Shown in pieces: positions 16,618-19,076 of a stretch of 19,076 nucleotides of DNA. The DNA lies in the NCBI GenBank assembly GCA_902492825.1, contig CABUMZ010000026.1, positions 1 to 19,076 on the forward strand, in the 5' to 3' direction. A program made the translations under genes and the position numbers. Each line of letters begins with the position of its first letter. Position 1 is the stretch's first letter. The notes under the pieces were generated by a model. It was not told where the DNA came from and ran no database searches. It saw only the letters and a list, made by a program, of their open reading frames with translations. The DNA comes from an uncultured Collinsella sp. GTDB lineage: Bacteria > Actinomycetota > Coriobacteriia > Coriobacteriales > Coriobacteriaceae.

Positions 16618-17343
16618 ATGGGCTTCCTTGACGAGATTAAAAATAAGATGCACCTGGGCGGCCAGCAGGGTTACGACCAGGGTTATAGTCAGGACGACGA
16701 CTACGGCTACGATGATGGCTATGACGACGGCTACCAGAACAACGGTTACAGCGGTGCCTCGGGCGAGGGCTTCTACACCCAGGATGAGCCGAGCAACGGC
16801 CTGTTGGGTCAGACACGCCGCGGCGAGGCCGAGTCGGTGGCCGTGTACACGCGCTCCGGTCAGCTGGTCGGCGACGATTCTCGCCACGCTACGACCTACA
16901 ACCCGCCATCGCGCTCGCAGGAGACGGTTGCGGGCGGTTATCGTCCCGGTGCCTACGACACGCCGTCGAGCTACGCCGAGAGCACACGCGCCCGCGCTGC
17001 TGCCCCCGCACCTGCTCCCTCACCGAGCGATGCCTCAGCGTATGCGAGCAACATCATCAACGCTACGCCGCAGCTGCCGGCCTATGTCCTGCGCCCCGAG
17101 AGCTATGACGACGTGGAGACCGTCGTGCGCCGCGTGCGCACCAAGCAGCCTGTCGCGCTGATTTTTGTGGGCGTTCGTACCGAGGTCGCCAAGCGCGTCC
17201 TGGACTTCTCTTATGGCTTTGCCTGCGGCCTGGGTGCCACCGTCAAAGAGGTTGGCGATCGCGTGTTTATGGTGCTGCCCGCCGGTTGCGAGGTCAAGGA
17301 TTCGGACCTCAAGAAGCTCCGTGCCGACGGCTACCTTAAGTAA
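16618..17343 (+). CDS. sepF: Cell division protein SepF
   Basis: SepF binds the C-terminal peptide of FtsZ, polymerises, and tethers FtsZ to the membrane; it is the main FtsZ anchor in bacteria lacking FtsA. The 241-residue product has a short N-terminal helix MGFLDEIKNKMHL suited to membrane binding, a low-complexity Asp/Gly/Tyr/Gln segment (about 18-44) with repeated GY units, a Pro/Ala/Ser-rich linker (about 96-145), and the SepF domain (about 153-222) with LRPESYDDVETVVRRV, PVALIFVGV and VFMVLPAG. ATG 16618 follows GAGAGGA; an upstream GTG at 16567 lies within the inverted repeat and is rejected. The stop TAA is in the same frame as the following yggT coding sequence. Confidence 0.94.
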   Translation: MGFLDEIKNKMHLGGQQGYDQGYSQDDDYGYDDGYDDGYQNNGYSGASGEGFYTQDEPSNGLLGQTRRGEAESVAVYTRSGQLVGDDSRHATTYNPPSRSQETVAGGYRPGAYDTPSSYAESTRARAAAPAPAPSPSDASAYASNIINATPQLPAYVLRPESYDDVETVVRRVRTKQPVALIFVGVRTEVAKRVLDFSYGFACGLGATVKEVGDRVFMVLPAGCEVKDSDLKKLRADGYLK

Positions 17344-17352
17344 AGACAAGAC

Positions 17353-17358
17353 GAGGAG
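17353..17358 (+). promoter_or_regulatory. Ribosome binding site pointing to a non-canonical yggT start
   Basis: GAGGAG lies between sepF and yggT. Six bases downstream in the yggT frame is ATC (17365-17367). No ATG, GTG or TTG occurs in this frame between the sepF stop at 17341 and GTG 17428, so this site is the main evidence for where yggT begins. Confidence 0.7.
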
Positions 17359-17364
17359 ATTCTC

Positions 17365-17646
17365 ATCAATATCTACACCATTGTCCAGCTGGTCAATACG
17401 CTGTTCAACTTTTACTCCACGCTCATCGTGGTCTACTGTCTTATGACGTGGATCCCTATGAAGCAGGGTGGATTGCTACAGGATATCGCCGCTGTTCTCG
17501 ATAGCGTGTGCGGCCCGTGGCTCAATTTGTTCCGCCGGTTTATCCCGCCCATGGGCGGCGTCGATTTTTCACCGGTCGTTGCGATTATTGCGTTGCAGTT
17601 GGTGCAGAAGCTGGTTCTGCAACTTCTTATAGGTATACTCATATAA
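17365..17646 (+). CDS. yggT: YggT family membrane protein, apparent ATC start
   Basis: YggT/YlmG proteins are small two-helix membrane proteins encoded beside sepF and divIVA and linked to division and nucleoid organisation. Read from ATC 17365 the product is 93 residues, the normal family length: a first hydrophobic segment (about 5-30), the motif TWIP (28-31), FRRFIPPMGGVDFSP (56-70) and a second helix (about 71-93). The first ordinary start in frame, GTG 17428, would remove 21 residues including most of the first helix, and has no good ribosome binding site. An ATC or ATT (17359) start, a G-to-C change from an ancestral ATG, or a sequence error are all possible. The last codons are rich in the rare ATA. 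Confidence 0.8.
   Translation: MNIYTIVQLVNTLFNFYSTLIVVYCLMTWIPMKQGGLLQDIAAVLDSVCGPWLNLFRRFIPPMGGVDFSPVVAIIALQLVQKLVLQLLIGILI
17604..17639 (+). promoter_or_regulatory. Candidate divIVA promoter inside the yggT 3' end
   Basis: TATACT (17634-17639) matches the -10 consensus at five of six positions and is followed by TATAAA (17642-17647). The -35 zone is occupied by a perfect inverted repeat GCAGAA-GCTGG-TTCTGC (17604-17620) rather than a TTGACA-like box. Transcripts would start about at the yggT stop, some 60 bases before divIVA. Promoter function is inferred. Confidence 0.4.
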
Positions 17647-17708
17647 AACTGGCTTAGTAACTCACGTCGGGCGCGCGGCGCCAAGGCGAAGATAAAGGAG
17701 AACTTGTT

Positions 17709-18404
17709 ATGGCTATTACCCCTGCTGACATTCAGGCTCAGACCTTCTCTGAGGCCAAGCGCGGTTACGATCCCGCCGAGGTCGACGTCTTCCTGGAGAC
17801 CCTGTCCTCTGAGGTCGACGCCATGCTCGCCAAGATCGTCGATCTTAAGGGTCGTCTGACTGCCACCGAGCAGCAGCTCGCCGATACGCAGGCCCAGCTC
17901 GCTCAGGCTCAGGACGCTGCCGCGCAGGCCGTTCCCGCCGCCCCTGTGGCCGCTCCTGCACCCGACTTCTCCGCTCAGGAGCGCCAGATCTCCGCTGCTC
18001 TGATTGCTGCCCAGCAGACCGCCGAGGGCATTGTCAACGACGCCAACGAGAACGCCGACCGCATCCGCAACGAGGCCGACGCCAAGGCCCGCGAGGTCAT
18101 CCGTCAGGCCCTGACCGAGAAGCAGGCCGAGCTTGAGGAGATCGACCGTCTTAAGGCTTCCCGTGAGGAGTTTAAGGCCGAGTACCTCAAGCTCATCCAG
18201 CACTTCATGGACGATGCTCAGAACTCCTTCCCGTCCGATCTCATGGCTTCCACGCCGGTCGGCTCCGCCGCTTCTCCGGCTGTGACCGTTCCGAGCCGCT
18301 GCCCGTTGCCGAGCCGGTTATCCCCGTTGCCGATCCCTTCGCACCGATCGACAACTTCGCCGCCGACGACCTGGACTAACATCCAGCTATCATTTAGCGC
18401 CTAG
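17709..18404 (+). CDS. divIVA: DivIVA domain protein with a frameshifted C-terminus
   Basis: DivIVA (Wag31-like) binds negatively curved membrane at poles and septa and organises growth and division. The N-terminal DivIVA domain is clear: ITPADIQAQTFSEAKRGYDP with Phe13 and the basic Lys17-Arg18 pair, then AEVDVFLETL. A first coiled coil (about 30-72), an Ala/Pro linker (about 73-86) and a second coiled coil (about 87-165) follow. After about residue 195 the reading frame loses coherence: the listed frame ends in a Ser/Thr/Pro/Arg-rich tail that runs to TAG 18402-18404, whereas the -1 frame from 18293 reads EPLPVAEPVIPV and continues to an acidic FAADDLD end at TAA 18377-18379. This indicates one missing base near 18290. 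The core domains are intact. AAAGGAG lies before the ATG. Confidence 0.9.
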   Translation: MAITPADIQAQTFSEAKRGYDPAEVDVFLETLSSEVDAMLAKIVDLKGRLTATEQQLADTQAQLAQAQDAAAQAVPAAPVAAPAPDFSAQERQISAALIAAQQTAEGIVNDANENADRIRNEADAKAREVIRQALTEKQAELEEIDRLKASREEFKAEYLKLIQHFMDDAQNSFPSDLMASTPVGSAASPAVTVPSRCPLPSRLSPLPIPSHRSTTSPPTTWTNIQLSFSA

Positions 18405-18407
18405 AAA

Positions 18408-18434
18408 GGGCCCGCAGCTTGCGGGTCCTTTTTT
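18408..18434 (+). terminator. Intrinsic terminator after divIVA
   Basis: GGGCCCGCA (18408-18416) pairs with TGCGGGTCC (18420-18428), nine base pairs with one G-U, a three-base loop, then six T residues (18429-18434). The listed divIVA frame reaches nearly into the stem, as expected if its true stop is the earlier TAA at 18377. Confidence 0.93.
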
Positions 18435-18441
18435 GTGGCTG

Positions 18442-18456
18442 TATGCAGCCTGCATA
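18442..18456. repeat. Near-perfect palindrome between convergent terminators
   Basis: TATGCAG-C-CTGCATA has 7-base arms around a single central base. It lies between the divIVA terminator and the nitroreductase terminator. It may be an operator-like site or simply part of a bidirectional termination region; no function is assigned. Confidence 0.4.
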
Positions 18457-18458
18457 AC

Positions 18459-18498
18459 AAAACGCCGAGTCCTGCGTTTGGGGGCACAGAACTCGGCG
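18459..18498 (-). terminator. Intrinsic terminator of the nitroreductase gene (- strand)
   Basis: On the - strand the RNA forms a 14-base-pair stem between the complements of 18485-18498 and 18463-18476, with two G-U pairs and an 8-base loop, followed by four U residues (AAAA at 18459-18462 on the + strand). It lies about 46 bases after the nitroreductase stop. Confidence 0.85.
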
Positions 18499-18544
18499 AA
18501 CGGGTGAGCGGTCAAAGGTAGATTTTAAGGCATGTCCCAAAGAT

Positions 18545-19075
18545 CTACTTGAGGAGGAAGTCGGGGAGTGGAATGGTGCGGGCCTCGCGGTGCTCGGGAT
18601 CGGCGATGTGGTCGGCAGGATAGCCGCAAACGAGCATGTGATAGGGATAGATGCCCTCGGGCAGGTTGAACTGCTCACAGGCCACCTCGGGCTTAAAATG
18701 GCACACCCAGCACGTACCCAGGCCTTGCTCCTCCGCCTCCATCATCATCTGGTCGCAGACAATCGAGGTGTCGATGGCACTGGAGTTCATCTGGTCATAA
18801 GGACGCACCCAAGCATCGTCGGTAACGCTGCAAATAAGAAAGATAAGCGGAGCCCCAAAGATAGACCCATCACGAGCAAACCGAGGCTGACAAGCAGCGG
18901 CCTTTTCCAACAACTCCGGAGTATCAAGCACCATCACGCGGCTTGGATGATTATTACAAGCAGAAGGAGCAATACGCCCCGCCTCAACAATAGCATCCAC
19001 CACAGCCTGCTCAACAGAACGATCCTCAAACAAACGACAAGAATACCGAGACCGAGCCAAATCCAAATACCCCAT
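18545..19075 (-). CDS. Nitroreductase family protein
   Basis: The 176-residue product resembles the FMN-dependent nitroreductase family: it opens with DLARSRYSCRLF, whose Arg/Ser residues typically contact the FMN phosphate, continues with IAPSACNNHPSR (35-46), an FGAPLIFLI strand, a DTSIVCDQMMMEAEEQGLGTCWV segment that forms the conserved flavin-binding helix and glycine turn, and ends with a C-terminal LVCGYP. It probably uses NAD(P)H and FMN to reduce an electrophilic or nitro substrate that cannot be named. It is short but within the range of compact anaerobe members. It is convergent with divIVA and unrelated to the division cluster. The ATG is one base from the right edge, so its promoter and any upstream start are outside the window. 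Codon use changes along the gene. Confidence 0.85.
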   Translation of the reverse strand: MGYLDLARSRYSCRLFEDRSVEQAVVDAIVEAGRIAPSACNNHPSRVMVLDTPELLEKAAACQPRFARDGSIFGAPLIFLICSVTDDAWVRPYDQMNSSAIDTSIVCDQMMMEAEEQGLGTCWVCHFKPEVACEQFNLPEGIYPYHMLVCGYPADHIADPEHREARTIPLPDFLLK

Positions 19076-19076
19076 A

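Noticed and set aside
16669..16750. Tandem repeat or CRISPR-like array in the 5' part of sepF
   Set aside because: The GGCTACGA-like repetition follows the GY-rich protein sequence in frame and has no regular spacer units.
17428..17646. 72-residue yggT starting at GTG 17428
   Set aside because: This start would cut away most of the first membrane helix and lacks a ribosome binding site, whereas GAGGAG is placed for the ATC at 17365.
18280..18300. Programmed -1 frameshift in divIVA
   Set aside because: No slippery heptamer or downstream stimulatory hairpin at the right distance is visible; a missing base is simpler.

Overview
The window looks like chromosomal DNA of a GC-rich gut actinobacterium of the class Coriobacteriia, most like Collinsella. 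This rests on the gene order, the absence of ftsA between ftsQ and ftsZ, the presence of sepF, yggT and divIVA downstream of ftsZ, and strong use of C- and G-ending codons. The genus is an inference from gene content, not from a database match. Almost all genes are on the + strand and tightly packed. No non-coding gap exceeds 300 bases. I see no rRNA, tRNA, CRISPR array, insertion sequence or prophage gene.

Layout. (1) 1-8895 is the division and cell wall (dcw) cluster: the 3' end of murF, then mraY, murD, ftsW, murG, murC, murB and ftsQ. It encodes the late cytoplasmic and lipid-linked steps of peptidoglycan precursor synthesis, the septal glycosyltransferase FtsW and the divisome protein FtsQ. 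(2) 8896-10305 holds ftsZ, with an AT-rich upstream region of about 200 bases and a strong intrinsic terminator. (3) 10306-15769 holds pgeF (YfiH family) followed by the complete high-affinity phosphate uptake operon pstS-pstC-pstA-pstB-phoU. Upstream of pgeF lie a two-unit direct repeat with Pho-box geometry and a leader able to fold into a three-way junction. (4) 15770-18434 holds yggS, sepF, yggT and divIVA, the classic genes downstream of ftsZ, ending at a terminator. (5) 18435-19076 holds a convergent nitroreductase gene on the - strand with its own terminator.

How it fits together. MurC, MurD and MurF build UDP-MurNAc-pentapeptide (MurB makes UDP-MurNAc). MraY and MurG convert it to lipid I and lipid II, and FtsW polymerises lipid II at the septum. 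FtsZ is probably tethered to the membrane by SepF rather than FtsA, with YggT and DivIVA encoded next to it. In other Gram-positive genomes the run ftsZ-pgeF-yggS-sepF-yggT-divIVA is usually continuous. Here it is split after pgeF by pstSCAB-phoU, which puts pgeF in the same apparent transcription unit as phosphate uptake.

Most notable oddities. yggT has no ATG, GTG or TTG start at its expected position and appears to begin at an ATC codon after a good ribosome binding site. divIVA carries a one-base frameshift near its 3' end that replaces its acidic C-terminus. The pgeF leader holds the putative Pho box, a compact three-way-junction fold and a 9-base segment complementary to the pgeF ribosome binding site. 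The rest of the window is ordinary housekeeping sequence, and I do not see a wholly new biological system in it.
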